In this document: in pieces, positions 20,009 to 29,099 of the stretch
Layout of the letters: every line of letters starts with the position of its first letter
Position numbering within the stretch: the stretch's first letter is position 1
NCBI RefSeq assembly: GCF_024055895.1
Contig: NZ_JAMXLE010000002.1
Location: 248,001 to 312,000, forward strand
Direction: 5' to 3'
DNA from: Rhizobium sp. L1K21
GTDB lineage: Bacteria; Pseudomonadota; Alphaproteobacteria; Rhizobiales; Rhizobiaceae
DNA: 64,000 nucleotides
The notes under the pieces: model-generated
The model's database searches: none
What the model was told of the DNA's origin: nothing
Seen by the model: the letters and a program-made list of their open reading frames with translations, nothing else
Program-made: the position numbers and the translations under genes

Positions 20009-20980
20009 TCAGCGCTCCTTCACATAGGGGCGACCGGAAGCCTTTGGCGGGATGGCCTTGCCGATGAAACCGGCCAGCAGGATAACAGTCAGCACATAGG
20101 GTAGCGCCTGATAGACCTGCACCGGCACTTTGCCAACCAATGGCAGCGCGACACCCTGCATGCGGATGGAAAGCGCATCCAGGAAACCGAAGAGCAGGCA
20201 GGCAAAGAGAATGTTGCGCGGCTTCCATTTGGCAAACACAAGGGCGGCGAGTGCGATGAAGCCTTTGCCGGCGCTCATGCCTTTGACGAAGCCTGCATTC
20301 ATGGCAATCGACAGATAGGCACCTGCAAGACCGCACAAGATACCGCCGATGAGGACTGCCGAATAGCGAAGCCGCACCACGGAGATGCCCGCAGTATCAA
20401 CAGCGCCCGGATTTTCGCCAACGGCGCGCAGACGCAGGCCAAAGCGCGTGCGGAACAAGATCCACCAGCTGACGGGCACCATGATGAAAGCGATATAGGT
20501 CAGGAGATAATGTCCGGAGAGCAGGTTGGAATAGATGCCGCCGAGGATGGGAACATCCTTCACGGCATCAGCAAACGGCAGTTCCCAGGTGCCAAAGCGG
20601 GCATCGCCGATCAGCGCCGGGGTTCGTCCACCCTGGCGGAACCAGGCCTGTCCGAGAATGACGGTGGCACCGGCTGCAATGAAGTTGAGGGCCGTACCGG
20701 AAACAATCTGGTCGCCGCGCTGGGTGATGGATGCGTATCCGTGGACGGCAGCCAGCGCCATGGAGGCCATGACGGCAACAGCAGCGCCGAGCCAGGCATT
20801 GCCAAGCACGGCAGCCGCGCTCGCACCGGCAAAGGCGGCCGCCAGCAGCTTGCCTTCAAGGCCGATATCGACGACCCCGGAGCGCTCAGCATAAAGGCCT
20901 GCAAGTGCGGTCAGGATCAGCGGCACGGAGAGCCGAACGGTCGACTGGAGAACAACGATGACGGTATCGAAATATTCCAT
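20009..20980 (-). CDS. Nucleoside ABC transporter permease (NupQ/BmpC type)
   Basis: 323-residue integral membrane permease of the branched-chain amino acid/BMP-type family (about 8-10 helices; FRTRFGLRLRAVGENPGAVDTAGI cytoplasmic loop motif). ATG 20980 has AGGAG 7 nt upstream, better than the overlapping ATG at 20986. It forms a pair with the next upstream permease and serves the same importer as the ATPase and BMP protein. Confidence 0.92.
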   Translation of the reverse strand: MEYFDTVIVVLQSTVRLSVPLILTALAGLYAERSGVVDIGLEGKLLAAAFAGASAAAVLGNAWLGAAVAVMASMALAAVHGYASITQRGDQIVSGTALNFIAAGATVILGQAWFRQGGRTPALIGDARFGTWELPFADAVKDVPILGGIYSNLLSGHYLLTYIAFIMVPVSWWILFRTRFGLRLRAVGENPGAVDTAGISVVRLRYSAVLIGGILCGLAGAYLSIAMNAGFVKGMSAGKGFIALAALVFAKWKPRNILFACLLFGFLDALSIRMQGVALPLVGKVPVQVYQALPYVLTVILLAGFIGKAIPPKASGRPYVKER

Positions 20981-20982
20981 GA

Positions 20983-22116
20983 TCATTCTCCTGTTGCAGT
21001 TGCGGGTTTGCCCGAACCAGCCACCATTCGCTGGTAGAGCCGGATGACCGTGGGCCGAAACATGTGTTCGAGCGCGCCTGCAAAGAGGATGACCAGACCT
21101 TGAATGACCACGATCATGTCGCGAGAGATGTTGGGCATTTCAAAGGAAATTTCGGCACCCCCCTGATAAAGCACGCCGAAGAGAATGGCCGCAGGAATAA
21201 TGCCAGCCGGATGCGAGCGTCCCATCAGCGCCACCGCGATACCAACGAAACCCGCGCCATTTACGAAGTCGAGCTGCAAGCGATATTGATCGCCCATGAT
21301 GGGGTTGAGCGCGGTAAGGCCCGCCAGACCGCCTGAAATCAGCATGGTGACGATAATGATCTTGGCCTGGTTGATGCCGGCATAGCGTGCGGCCGACGGC
21401 GAATGGCCCAATGTGCGGATTTCGTAACCGAGCTTGGAGCGCCACAGCAGCAACCAGATGCCAAAGGCGACGGCCAGCGAGAGAAGGAAAGTGATGTTGA
21501 AGGGCGCATAGCCGACATCCAGCCCGAAGAGCGCGAGAAGCCAGTCCAAGCGCGGCAACTGTCCGCCTGCCTCGAATGTCCGTGTCTGCGGTGCCATGGA
21601 GCCCAGGGGTTTGAGAACCCGCGTCAAAAGGTAAACCATGGAAATGCTGGCAATGTAGTTGAACATGATCGTGGTGATCACGATGTGGCTGCCGCGTTTG
21701 GCCTGAAGCCAGGCGGGGATCAGCGCCCACAAGGCGCCGAAAGCGACAGATGCCGCAACAGCAAGAACAAAAACCAGATACCAGGGAAGCGTCGTATCAT
21801 ACTGCAAACAGACCAAGGCCACGCCGACGCCGGCAATGTAGGCCTGGCCTTCACCACCGATGTTGAAGAGACCGGCATGAAAGGCAACGGCCACGGCAAG
21901 GCCGGTGAAAATGAAGTAGGTGGCGTAATAAAGGGTGAAGCCTACGCCCTCGCCGGAGCCGAAGGCACCCTTGACCATCAGATATGCGGCTTGAATGGGA
22001 CTTTCGCCGACAAAGAGAACCACCAATCCGGCAACGAGAAAGGCCACGATGAGGTTGATGAGCGGGATCAGCCCGTATTCAGCCCAGGCCGGGAGTTTTG
22101 CAAAGGGCGCGCTCAT
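20983..22116 (-). CDS. Nucleoside ABC transporter permease (NupP/BmpB type)
   Basis: 377-residue permease with a longer N-terminus than its partner. The coupling loop contains GYEIRTLGHSPSAARYAGIN. Its start overlaps the ATPase stop by 4 bp, and its stop lies just before the start of the second permease. It is part of the leftward importer-catabolism operon. Confidence 0.92.
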   Translation of the reverse strand: MSAPFAKLPAWAEYGLIPLINLIVAFLVAGLVVLFVGESPIQAAYLMVKGAFGSGEGVGFTLYYATYFIFTGLAVAVAFHAGLFNIGGEGQAYIAGVGVALVCLQYDTTLPWYLVFVLAVAASVAFGALWALIPAWLQAKRGSHIVITTIMFNYIASISMVYLLTRVLKPLGSMAPQTRTFEAGGQLPRLDWLLALFGLDVGYAPFNITFLLSLAVAFGIWLLLWRSKLGYEIRTLGHSPSAARYAGINQAKIIIVTMLISGGLAGLTALNPIMGDQYRLQLDFVNGAGFVGIAVALMGRSHPAGIIPAAILFGVLYQGGAEISFEMPNISRDMIVVIQGLVILFAGALEHMFRPTVIRLYQRMVAGSGKPATATGE

Positions 22117-23648
22117 TCGGCTGCCTCCATCTTTCCTTCAATTCCAGCCATGAGCAGACCAATTTCGCTTTCCGACGTATCCGGCGTACGCTCGCCGACA
22201 ATTCGCCCGTCGAACATCACCAGGATGCGGTCGGACAGAGAGCGGATTTCATCAAGCTCGACCGACACAAGAAGAACCGCCTTGCCCTGATCGCGCATTT
22301 CGATGATGCGCTTATGGATGAACTCGATGGCCCCCACATCCACGCCGCGTGTAGGCTGACCGATGATCAGCACATCGGGATCGCGTTCCATCTCACGGGC
22401 CAAGACAATCTTCTGCTGATTGCCGCCGGAGAAGTTGGCCGTTTTCAAGCGCGGGTTCGGCGGACGGATATCGTATTTTTCGATTTCAACGGTCGCCGCC
22501 TCGCGGATGGCGTTCATATTATAGAGGCCGCCTCTGAGATATTCCGGGCTGCCATGGTATCCGAGGATGGCATTTTCAGCCTCCTCAAACTGCAGAACAA
22601 GGCCTGTGTGATGGCGGTCTTCCGACACATGGCCGAGCTTGCGGGCGCGCAGGTCTGCCGGATCGCCGGGGCCGGTTACGTCGGTCGACTTGCCATTCAG
22701 CATCACTTCGCCCTGCACGGCGCTGCGCATACCGGCGATTGCTTCCAGCAATTCGGACTGGCCATTGCCGGCCACACCGGCAATGCCGACGATTTCGCCG
22801 GCGCGAACTTCAAAGGAGACGTTTTCGACCATGGTGACGCCACGGCTGTCCTTGACGGTGAGATCCTTCACCGAAAGGCGGACTTCCTTGGGAAGGGCAA
22901 CACCTTTTTCAACATTGAGAAGGACCCGGCGGCCCACCATCAGCTCGGCCAGTTCCTCCACATTCGTTTCCGAGGTTTTGCGGGAGGCGACCATTTCGCC
23001 GCGGCGCATGACCGAAACCTCATCGGTGATGGCCATGATTTCGCGCAGCTTGTGGGTGATCAGGATGACTGTTTTTCCCTCATCGCGGAGCTGGGCCAGG
23101 ATGCGGAAAAGGTGATCTGCCTCGGCAGGCGTCAAGACGCCCGTCGGCTCGTCGAGGATCAGGATGTCGGCCTTGCGGTAGAATGCCTTGAGGATTTCCA
23201 CACGCTGCTGAAGACCCACTGGCAATTCTTCAATGATGGCGTCCGGGTTGACCTCCATCTCGTATTCTTCTTCGAGCCGCTTCAACTCGGCTCTGGCATT
23301 CACGATGCCGCGGTTCAGAACGGCTGCACCTTCGGCTCCCAGCATGACGTTTTCAAGCACGGTGAAATTTTCAACGAGCATGAAGTGCTGGTGAACCATG
23401 CCGATGCCGGCTGCGATGGCGGCGTTGGGGTCGCGAATAGTGATCTTCTTGCCATCGACAAAAATCTCGCCCCGATCCGCCTGATAAAATCCATAAAGGA
23501 TCGACATCAGGGTGGATTTGCCCGCACCGTTTTCACCAATAATCCCGTGGATGGAGCCCTTGCGGACCTTCAGATTGATGTTCTTGTTTGCGTGGACGGG
23601 ACCGAAACTTTTATCGATGCCTTTCAACTCAATTGCAATATCGCTCAT
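22113..23648 (-). CDS. Nucleoside ABC transporter ATP-binding protein (duplicated ABC domains)
   Basis: 511-residue ATPase with two ABC modules in one chain, as in RbsA/NupO-type transporters. The first module has GENGAGKST as Walker A and a degenerate signature LPVGLQQRVEIL. The second has the degenerate Walker A GVAGNGQSE but a good signature FSGGNQQKIVLARE. ATG 23648 begins MSDIAIELKGIDKSFG; the frame upstream of it overlaps slyX on the other strand. First gene of the leftward operon ending in deoA. Confidence 0.94.
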   Translation of the reverse strand: MSDIAIELKGIDKSFGPVHANKNINLKVRKGSIHGIIGENGAGKSTLMSILYGFYQADRGEIFVDGKKITIRDPNAAIAAGIGMVHQHFMLVENFTVLENVMLGAEGAAVLNRGIVNARAELKRLEEEYEMEVNPDAIIEELPVGLQQRVEILKAFYRKADILILDEPTGVLTPAEADHLFRILAQLRDEGKTVILITHKLREIMAITDEVSVMRRGEMVASRKTSETNVEELAELMVGRRVLLNVEKGVALPKEVRLSVKDLTVKDSRGVTMVENVSFEVRAGEIVGIAGVAGNGQSELLEAIAGMRSAVQGEVMLNGKSTDVTGPGDPADLRARKLGHVSEDRHHTGLVLQFEEAENAILGYHGSPEYLRGGLYNMNAIREAATVEIEKYDIRPPNPRLKTANFSGGNQQKIVLAREMERDPDVLIIGQPTRGVDVGAIEFIHKRIIEMRDQGKAVLLVSVELDEIRSLSDRILVMFDGRIVGERTPDTSESEIGLLMAGIEGKMEAAE

Positions 23649-23713
23649 GATACGCCATCTCAGATTTGCAGGGCCACTCACAGGACATGATCCGGCGAAA
23701 GCGGAGAAAACCA

Positions 23714-23932
23714 ATGGACAATACAGAACACCAACGGGAGAGAATTGAACAGCTTGAAATGCAAGTTGCATTTCAGGAGCGGACAATCGAAGAGCTTTCC
23801 GGACAGATTGCCGAACACTGGAAGCTGATCGACAGGTTGACGGCTAAACTCGATGCGCTGACAACACGCTTTCTCGCGGTTGAAGAAGGCCTGCAGGAAG
23901 CCCCGCCGATTACCAAACCACCCCATTACTAA
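23714..23932 (+). CDS. slyX: SlyX family protein
   Basis: 72-residue coiled-coil protein. Heptad-like residues run ERIEQLEMQVAFQERTIEEL and on to about residue 55, and the C-terminal PPHY is typical of SlyX. The molecular function is unknown. ATG 23714 follows CGGAG. It sits alone between the divergent transporter ATPase gene and a bidirectional hairpin shared with the BMP gene. Confidence 0.88.
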   Translation: MDNTEHQRERIEQLEMQVAFQERTIEELSGQIAEHWKLIDRLTAKLDALTTRFLAVEEGLQEAPPITKPPHY

Positions 23933-23979
23933 AGGTTTCGTTCCCCGTCCGTCGCCAGCGTGTCCGGCTTTCAGGACAA

Positions 23980-24008
23980 AGAGCCCGTCGACCTCGCCGA
24001 CGGGCTCT
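23980..24008. terminator. Convergent terminator hairpin between slyX and the BMP gene
   Basis: AGAGCCCGTCG (23980-23990) and CGACGGGCTCT (23998-24008) form a perfect 11-bp stem with a 7-nt loop. It lies between two convergent stops (23932 and 24021), and the minus-strand side is followed by TTTGTCC. Probably serves both transcripts, with a better U-tract leftward. Confidence 0.75.
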
Positions 24009-24020
24009 CCCAATTATGCC

Positions 24021-25013
24021 TTAGTAGGGGCAGGACTCATCCGACATGTAGTCGTGAACTTCCACAGCACCGGAAATGATGTCGGCCTTTGCCTTTTCGA
24101 CAGCTTCCAGCATCTCGGGGGTTACCAAATCCTTGTTGTTGTCGTCCATGGCGTAGCCAACACCATCTTCTGCAAGGCCAAGGGCGTTGAAGCCGTAGGA
24201 GAACTTGTCGTTCTTGGCGTCGTTCATGGCATTGTAAACCGCAACGTCAACGCGCTTGAGCATGGAGGTCAGGACGTGACCAGGCTGAAGGCCATTCTGG
24301 TTGGAGTCCACGCCGATGCCAAGTGCGCCGGCATCGGCTGCGGCCTGGAGAACACCAACGCCGGTGCCGCCAGCAGCATGATAGACAACATCCGCACCCT
24401 GATCGATCTGGGACTTGGCGATTTCGCCACCCTTGACCGGATCGTTCCATGCGGACGGATCAGAGCCGGTATAGGCTTCGAACACGGTGTTATCGGCGTT
24501 AACCGACTTTACGCCGCCGATATAGCCGCAGGCGAACTTGTGGATGAGCGGGATATCCATACCGCCAACGAAGCCGGTCTTGCCGGTCTTGGACGCAATC
24601 GCAGCCATAACGCCGACGAGGTAGGAGCCTTCCTGTTCCTTGAAGACAACGGAGCGAACATTCGGCTTGTCGACCACCATGTCGATGATTGCAAAATCGG
24701 TATCGGGGTATTCCGCAGCGACCTTTTCAAGTGCGGCAGCCCAGGAGAAGCCGGCCATAACGATCGGATCCTTGCCTTCTCCGGCAAAACGGCGAAGTGC
24801 CTGTTCGCGCTGCGCATCGTTGGAGATTTCGAACTCGGAATATTCGATGCCCGTTTCTTTCTTGAACTGTTCTGCACCGTTATAGGCAGCTTCGTTGAAC
24901 GATTTATCGAACTTGCCGCCAAGATCGTAGATGATAGCAGGAGCAACGTCGGCAGCGAAAGCCGATGCAGACATGGCCGCCGATGCAAGAAGCGTCAGGA
25001 TGGTTTTCTTCAT
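24021..25013 (-). CDS. BMP family nucleoside-binding periplasmic protein
   Basis: 330 residues with a Sec signal peptide (MKKTILTLLASAAMSASAFAA). It lacks a lipobox, so it is likely soluble periplasmic. The family (Bmp/PnrA) binds purine and pyrimidine nucleosides. Motifs include AIIYDLGGKFDKSFNEAAYNG and VGVDSNQ near the ligand site. It lies 88 bp upstream of slyX's convergent end and close to, but not in one operon with, the permease/ATPase genes. A separate, strong promoter is expected, as for many binding proteins. Confidence 0.92.
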   Translation of the reverse strand: MKKTILTLLASAAMSASAFAADVAPAIIYDLGGKFDKSFNEAAYNGAEQFKKETGIEYSEFEISNDAQREQALRRFAGEGKDPIVMAGFSWAAALEKVAAEYPDTDFAIIDMVVDKPNVRSVVFKEQEGSYLVGVMAAIASKTGKTGFVGGMDIPLIHKFACGYIGGVKSVNADNTVFEAYTGSDPSAWNDPVKGGEIAKSQIDQGADVVYHAAGGTGVGVLQAAADAGALGIGVDSNQNGLQPGHVLTSMLKRVDVAVYNAMNDAKNDKFSYGFNALGLAEDGVGYAMDDNNKDLVTPEMLEAVEKAKADIISGAVEVHDYMSDESCPY

Positions 25014-25231
25014 TTTTCAAAAGCCCTGTTTTCGTTTTTTCAGTTTAACGCATTTCCCCTCCGGAAATGCGCCTCAGGAGAGCTGTTGGTCCCCTCAAAG
25101 GCCCAAGCCGAAAAACATCCTTGCACGGCGCGAAACAAAATTCACCAAAAATTTCTCATCTGGTAAAAGATTTTCCGGCTATGTGTGGAAGACAAAGACT
25201 TTATGTCTTTTCAAGGCGCAAGAAACTGCCC

Positions 25232-25882
25232 TTAAACCGTTGGGCAAGAAACACCCGTTCCCCGCAGACCGCAATAGCCCTGCGGGTTTTTCGCCAGATA
25301 TTGCTGGTGATAATCTTCCGCATAGTAGAACGGCCCAGCCATCGCGATTTCGGTTGTTACGGGCGCATTGTGCCCAGCTGATTTCAGCGCAGCCTCAAAG
25401 CGCCTGGCTGCAGCTTTTGCCTCTTCAAGCCAGTCCTGCCGCTCCACGTAAATTGCCGAACGGTATGTGGTGCCGATATCGTTGCCCTGACGCATACCCT
25501 GCGTGGGATCATGCGTTTCGAAAAACGACTTCAGGAGCGTTTCAAAGGAAATCACCGACGGGTCAAACACAACTTTGACCACTTCGGTATGGCCCGTCAG
25601 ACCTGTCACCGTTTCCTGATAGGTGGGATTGGGTGTGATGCCGCCCGCATAACCGGCTGCCGTTACCCACACGCCGGGCAATTGCCAGAAGTGACGCTCT
25701 GCGCCCCAGAAGCAGCCCAAGCCGAAATAGACGGTTTCGCAGTTTTCCGGATAGGGCCCTTTGAGAGGGTGGCCGTTCACGAAATGGTGCTCAGCGGTTT
25801 CTATCGGCGCCGAACGCCCCGGCAATGCTGTCTCGGCATCCGGCATGACTGTCTTTTTTGAAAAGATATCTGTGAGAAACAT
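25232..25882 (-). CDS. msrA: Peptide-methionine (S)-S-oxide reductase MsrA
   Basis: 216 residues. Catalytic motif [14 protein letters not shown] near residue 52 and [19 protein letters not shown]. Reduces S-epimer methionine sulfoxide in proteins. It has an N-terminal extension of about 45 residues before the core, common in the larger MsrA proteins. It is flanked by unrelated genes and appears monocistronic. Confidence 0.95.
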   Translation of the reverse strand: MFLTDIFSKKTVMPDAETALPGRSAPIETAEHHFVNGHPLKGPYPENCETVYFGLGCFWGAERHFWQLPGVWVTAAGYAGGITPNPTYQETVTGLTGHTEVVKVVFDPSVISFETLLKSFFETHDPTQGMRQGNDIGTTYRSAIYVERQDWLEEAKAAARRFEAALKSAGHNAPVTTEIAMAGPFYYAEDYHQQYLAKNPQGYCGLRGTGVSCPTV

Positions 25883-25900
25883 AATCCTCGAGCCTCCTGT

Positions 25901-26218
25901 TCAGGCGGCAAAACGACCCGCCGGTTTCACTCTTTGATAGCCGATCATCCATAGCAGCAGCGCAACAGCGAGAAACACCGCGAATGCAGGCTGGGCCAGC
26001 GTCCAGTTGAACACCTCAGCAGCACGCCCGGCTGGATCGAGACCTTCTACTGTGCTTTCAGCCGCATTGAACGAATTCGGATTTACGGAGATCCAAACAG
26101 CCAAAGCAGGCGTCAAGATGACATCCGACGACGCAAACGACTGAATCGTATCGATCACACCGGCAACAACGGCGAATGAGAGCATCATGGCACTCAAAAA
26201 TCTAAACAGCACACGCAT
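25901..26218 (-). CDS. Small integral membrane protein, unknown function
   Basis: 105 residues from ATG 26218 (GGTGGA upstream). Two hydrophobic segments: residues ~4-26 and ~80-97, with a polar middle (FNAAESTVEGLDPAGRAAEV). The frame is open to 26332 but without a good start. It lies 18 bp upstream of msrA in the same direction, so it could be co-transcribed with it. I do not recognise the family with certainty. Confidence 0.7.
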   Translation of the reverse strand: MRVLFRFLSAMMLSFAVVAGVIDTIQSFASSDVILTPALAVWISVNPNSFNAAESTVEGLDPAGRAAEVFNWTLAQPAFAVFLAVALLLWMIGYQRVKPAGRFAA

Positions 26219-26375
26219 CCAGTCCACCGAACATGTCAGCCTCGCCGCAACCAACACGCCTTTCAATCTGCTTTTGCTTAAGTAACGTTTGAGGGGGGCG
26301 ATATCAATGTTCGCTCCCTTTCCGAAAAGCAAATTTTCGTGAAGCTGATAAATGCAGAGGCGTCGAAACGGTGAT

Positions 26376-27371
26376 TCAAGCCTGGTTATGCTTGCTCAGC
26401 CGCTCTTCCCATGTGAGGGCGGTTGCGACGATTTCCTCCAGGTCGTCATGTTCCGGTACCCAGGAAAGCTCTTTCCTGGCGCGGGCCGGATTGGCAACAA
26501 TCGAAACGGCGTCGCCGGCACGGCGGGGGGCATAGGTGACGTTCAGGTTCTTGCCGGCGACCTTCTCCACTGTTTCAAGAACTTCGAGAACGGAGAAGCC
26601 GCGGCCATAGCCACAATTGGCAACCAATGAACCGCCGCCATTGCGCATTCTCTGCACGGCAAGCACATGCGCATTCGCCAGATCCGTTACATGAATATAG
26701 TCTCGGATGCAGGTTCCATCCGGGGTTGGATAATCGGTACCGAAGACCGACATGCCTTCGCGTTTTCCTGTCGCAACCTGCACAGCAACCTTGATCAGAT
26801 GCGTTGCGTTTCTGCTCGACTGGCCCGTGCGACCCTGGGGGTCGGCGCCGGCCACATTGAAATACCGAAGTGCGGTGTAATTGAAGCCTTCATAGGCGGC
26901 TGCGCTATCACGCAGCATGACTTCGGTCATGTATTTCGAGCTGCCGTAGGGCGATTCGGGATTGAGAGGGGCTGTTTCGTCGACAGGTTCAATACTCACC
27001 GGCGTGCCATAGACGGCCGCTGTGGACGAAAACACGAAATTGGGAACCCCCGCGTTTATGGCAGACGCCATCAACGAACGGGATTTAACCGTGTTGTTCT
27101 CATAGTAGGAGAGCGGGTCTGAGACCGACTCCGGCACGACGATGGATCCGGCGAAATGAATGATCGAATCCACGCTGTTTTCACCGAGGATGCGGCCGAT
27201 CAACTCGCTGTCGCCAATATCGCCTTCATAAAATCTGGCTTCGGGAGGAACAGACCAGAGATGACCGGTGGACAAGCGGTCGACGATCACAACCTCGTCC
27301 CCAGCATCAAGAAGCGCCCACGCCGTGTGGCTGCCGATATAACCAGCGCCGCCGGTGACCAGAACTGCCAT
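26376..27371 (-). CDS. galE: UDP-glucose 4-epimerase GalE
   Basis: 331-residue extended SDR. NAD motif TGGAGYIGSH at residues 6-15; the catalytic serine lies in FSSTAAVYG and Tyr-Lys in YGSSKYMTE. Interconverts UDP-glucose and UDP-galactose for surface polysaccharide. ATG 27371 with AAGGA 6-7 nt upstream is preferred to 27377. No polysaccharide genes are adjacent. Confidence 0.94.
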   Translation of the reverse strand: MAVLVTGGAGYIGSHTAWALLDAGDEVVIVDRLSTGHLWSVPPEARFYEGDIGDSELIGRILGENSVDSIIHFAGSIVVPESVSDPLSYYENNTVKSRSLMASAINAGVPNFVFSSTAAVYGTPVSIEPVDETAPLNPESPYGSSKYMTEVMLRDSAAAYEGFNYTALRYFNVAGADPQGRTGQSSRNATHLIKVAVQVATGKREGMSVFGTDYPTPDGTCIRDYIHVTDLANAHVLAVQRMRNGGGSLVANCGYGRGFSVLEVLETVEKVAGKNLNVTYAPRRAGDAVSIVANPARARKELSWVPEHDDLEEIVATALTWEERLSKHNQA

Positions 27372-27519
27372 AATCATTCCTTCAATATCGATTACCCAAT
27401 TTCCGCTATCCTATGGATATAAGGTTCAATCGCATACTCAACCTGTAAGCGCCAGCATGGTAAAGTCATTTGGCGCGCGAATGACGGTTTTCAAAATATC
27501 TGCGCGTGCGCCTTGAAAT

Positions 27520-27541
27520 ACATATATTTTATTATATATGT
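27520..27541. promoter_or_regulatory. AT-rich palindromic operator upstream of the metallo-hydrolase gene
   Basis: ACATATAT (27520-27527) and ATATATGT (27534-27541) are perfect 8-bp inverted arms around TTTATT. The element ends 45 bp before the start codon, where a repressor could block the promoter. In Agrobacterium and Xylella the ArsR-type BigR represses blh persulfide genes through an AT-rich palindrome. No bigR gene is visible here. Confidence 0.55.
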
Positions 27542-27586
27542 TTGCGTAACGCAGCTCAAGCCGCCTCTAGATCGAGAAAGGACAAA

Positions 27587-28486
27587 ATGATGATAAACCC
27601 CCTGCCCTTTCAGCCAGACATGACGCTGGAGCCCGAAGTCATCGCGTTTTTCGACCAGCCGACCAACACCATTTCCTATGTCGTGCACGATCCATCGTCC
27701 AAGGCCTGTGCGGTGGTCGATTCCGTGATGGATATCAATTATCCGGCCGGGCGCATTACCTATGATGGCGCTGATGAGATTATTCGTACAATCAAGGAAA
27801 AAGGTTGGGAGCTCGAGTGGATTATCGAGACCCATGTGCATGCCGACCACCTTTCCGCTGCCCCCTATATTCAGGAAAAGCTCGGCGGCAAGCTGGGGAT
27901 TGGTGAGAATATTACCATCGTGCAGGACACGTTTGGCAAGTTCTTCAACGAAGGCACCGAATTTCAACGCGACGGCTCGCAATTCGACAAGCTTTTTGCG
28001 GATGGCGACAGCTACAAGATCGGCAACATGACCGCATATGCGATGCATACGCCCGGTCACACGCCTGCCTGCATGACCCATGTTATCGGCAATGCCGCCT
28101 TTGTGGGAGATACGCTTTTCATGCCGGACAGCGGCTCGGCCCGTGCAGATTTTCCAGGCGGAGACGCGCGCACGCTTTATCAATCCTCAAAGCGTGTTCT
28201 CCAGCTTCCAAAAGAGACGCGGCTTTTCATGTGCCACGACTACGGATCCGACGGCAAACGCGAGGTTCGGTGGGAAACGACCGTTGGCGAAGAGCGCGAG
28301 CACAATATCCATCTGAAGGATGGCATTACCGAAGACGAGTTCGTGGCCATGCGCGAAAAGCGCGATGCGACGCTCGATGTGCCGAAACTCATCATTCCTT
28401 CGCTGCAGGTGAACATGCGAGCCGGCCATCTTCCGACCGATTCAGCCGGCAAGCCGGCTTTGAAAGTGCCCATCAATGGTCTCTGA
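27587..28486 (+). CDS. MBL-fold metallo-hydrolase, persulfide dioxygenase-like (Blh/ETHE1)
   Basis: 299 residues. Metal motif THVHADH (82-88), a later HTPGH and GDTLF pattern, and CHDYGSDGK, matching ETHE1/Blh-type sulfur dioxygenases that oxidise glutathione persulfide to sulfite. ATG 27587 (AAAGGA upstream); ATG 27590 is equivalent. It is followed by a DUF442 gene; in some relatives the two domains are fused. The likely role is sulfide/persulfide detoxification in the cytoplasm. Confidence 0.88.
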   Translation: MMINPLPFQPDMTLEPEVIAFFDQPTNTISYVVHDPSSKACAVVDSVMDINYPAGRITYDGADEIIRTIKEKGWELEWIIETHVHADHLSAAPYIQEKLGGKLGIGENITIVQDTFGKFFNEGTEFQRDGSQFDKLFADGDSYKIGNMTAYAMHTPGHTPACMTHVIGNAAFVGDTLFMPDSGSARADFPGGDARTLYQSSKRVLQLPKETRLFMCHDYGSDGKREVRWETTVGEEREHNIHLKDGITEDEFVAMREKRDATLDVPKLIIPSLQVNMRAGHLPTDSAGKPALKVPINGL

Positions 28487-28556
28487 AAATAGCGATTCTG
28501 CAAAATCCGGCCTGCTTGGCCGGATATTTCAAGCTTTCATGAAGAAAGGTCCTCGC

Positions 28557-28880
28557 ATGTCAGTACGTCAAGTCGACACGAATTATTTCGTGGCCGGGCA
28601 GATCAAGCCAGAAAATATCGAGATTTTGGTGCGAAACGGGTTTACCACGGTTGTCTGCACCAGGCCCGATGGCGAAGGATTTGGCCAGCCGCGCTTTTCC
28701 GAGATCGAAGCTGCAGCAAAGGCGGGCGGTATTGAAGCCTATTATCTGCCGGTCGGTGGTGGGCTTCCGCCCGAGCATGTCAAGCAAATGAAATCCATTA
28801 TGGCAAACGCGAAAGGAAAGGTGCTGGGCTATTGCGCTTCGGGTAACCGCGCCACGATGCTTTACCAGATGGCGCGCTAA
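28557..28880 (+). CDS. DUF442/TIGR01244 family sulfur transferase or phosphatase-like protein
   Basis: 107 residues. A dual-specificity-phosphatase-like fold with the active-site loop CASGNR (C93 to R98, a CX4R where related proteins usually have CRSGxR). Partner of the preceding MBL hydrolase. ATG 28557 has AAAGG 7 nt upstream; a longer form from ATG 28476, overlapping the hydrolase gene, is possible. Likely handles persulfide sulfur, but this is inferred from the fusion seen elsewhere. Confidence 0.83.
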   Translation: MSVRQVDTNYFVAGQIKPENIEILVRNGFTTVVCTRPDGEGFGQPRFSEIEAAAKAGGIEAYYLPVGGGLPPEHVKQMKSIMANAKGKVLGYCASGNRATMLYQMAR

Positions 28881-29099
28881 TTTGCCGCCGCAGTCCGTCA
28901 TTTGATTATCGTAAACACGCAGCTATCATACTTCACAAGTTCTCTGGCTTACCGGAAACATGTGCAGGAAAGGGCAGCTAGGCTGGGTGCATAGTCCCAC
29001 ATTCTGTCCGGCGACCAGCATTTATCGGTCGTTTCTGCCTCAGTTTCCGCTCGGCCCTTGATGATCCATCCGACGCTACGATTTGAAAGGAGCTCGGGC

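Noticed and set aside
22098-23690. 530-codon plus-strand open frame opposite the transporter ATPase
   Set aside because: Antisense to a gene with intact ABC motifs; His/Asp-rich composition is typical of shadow frames.
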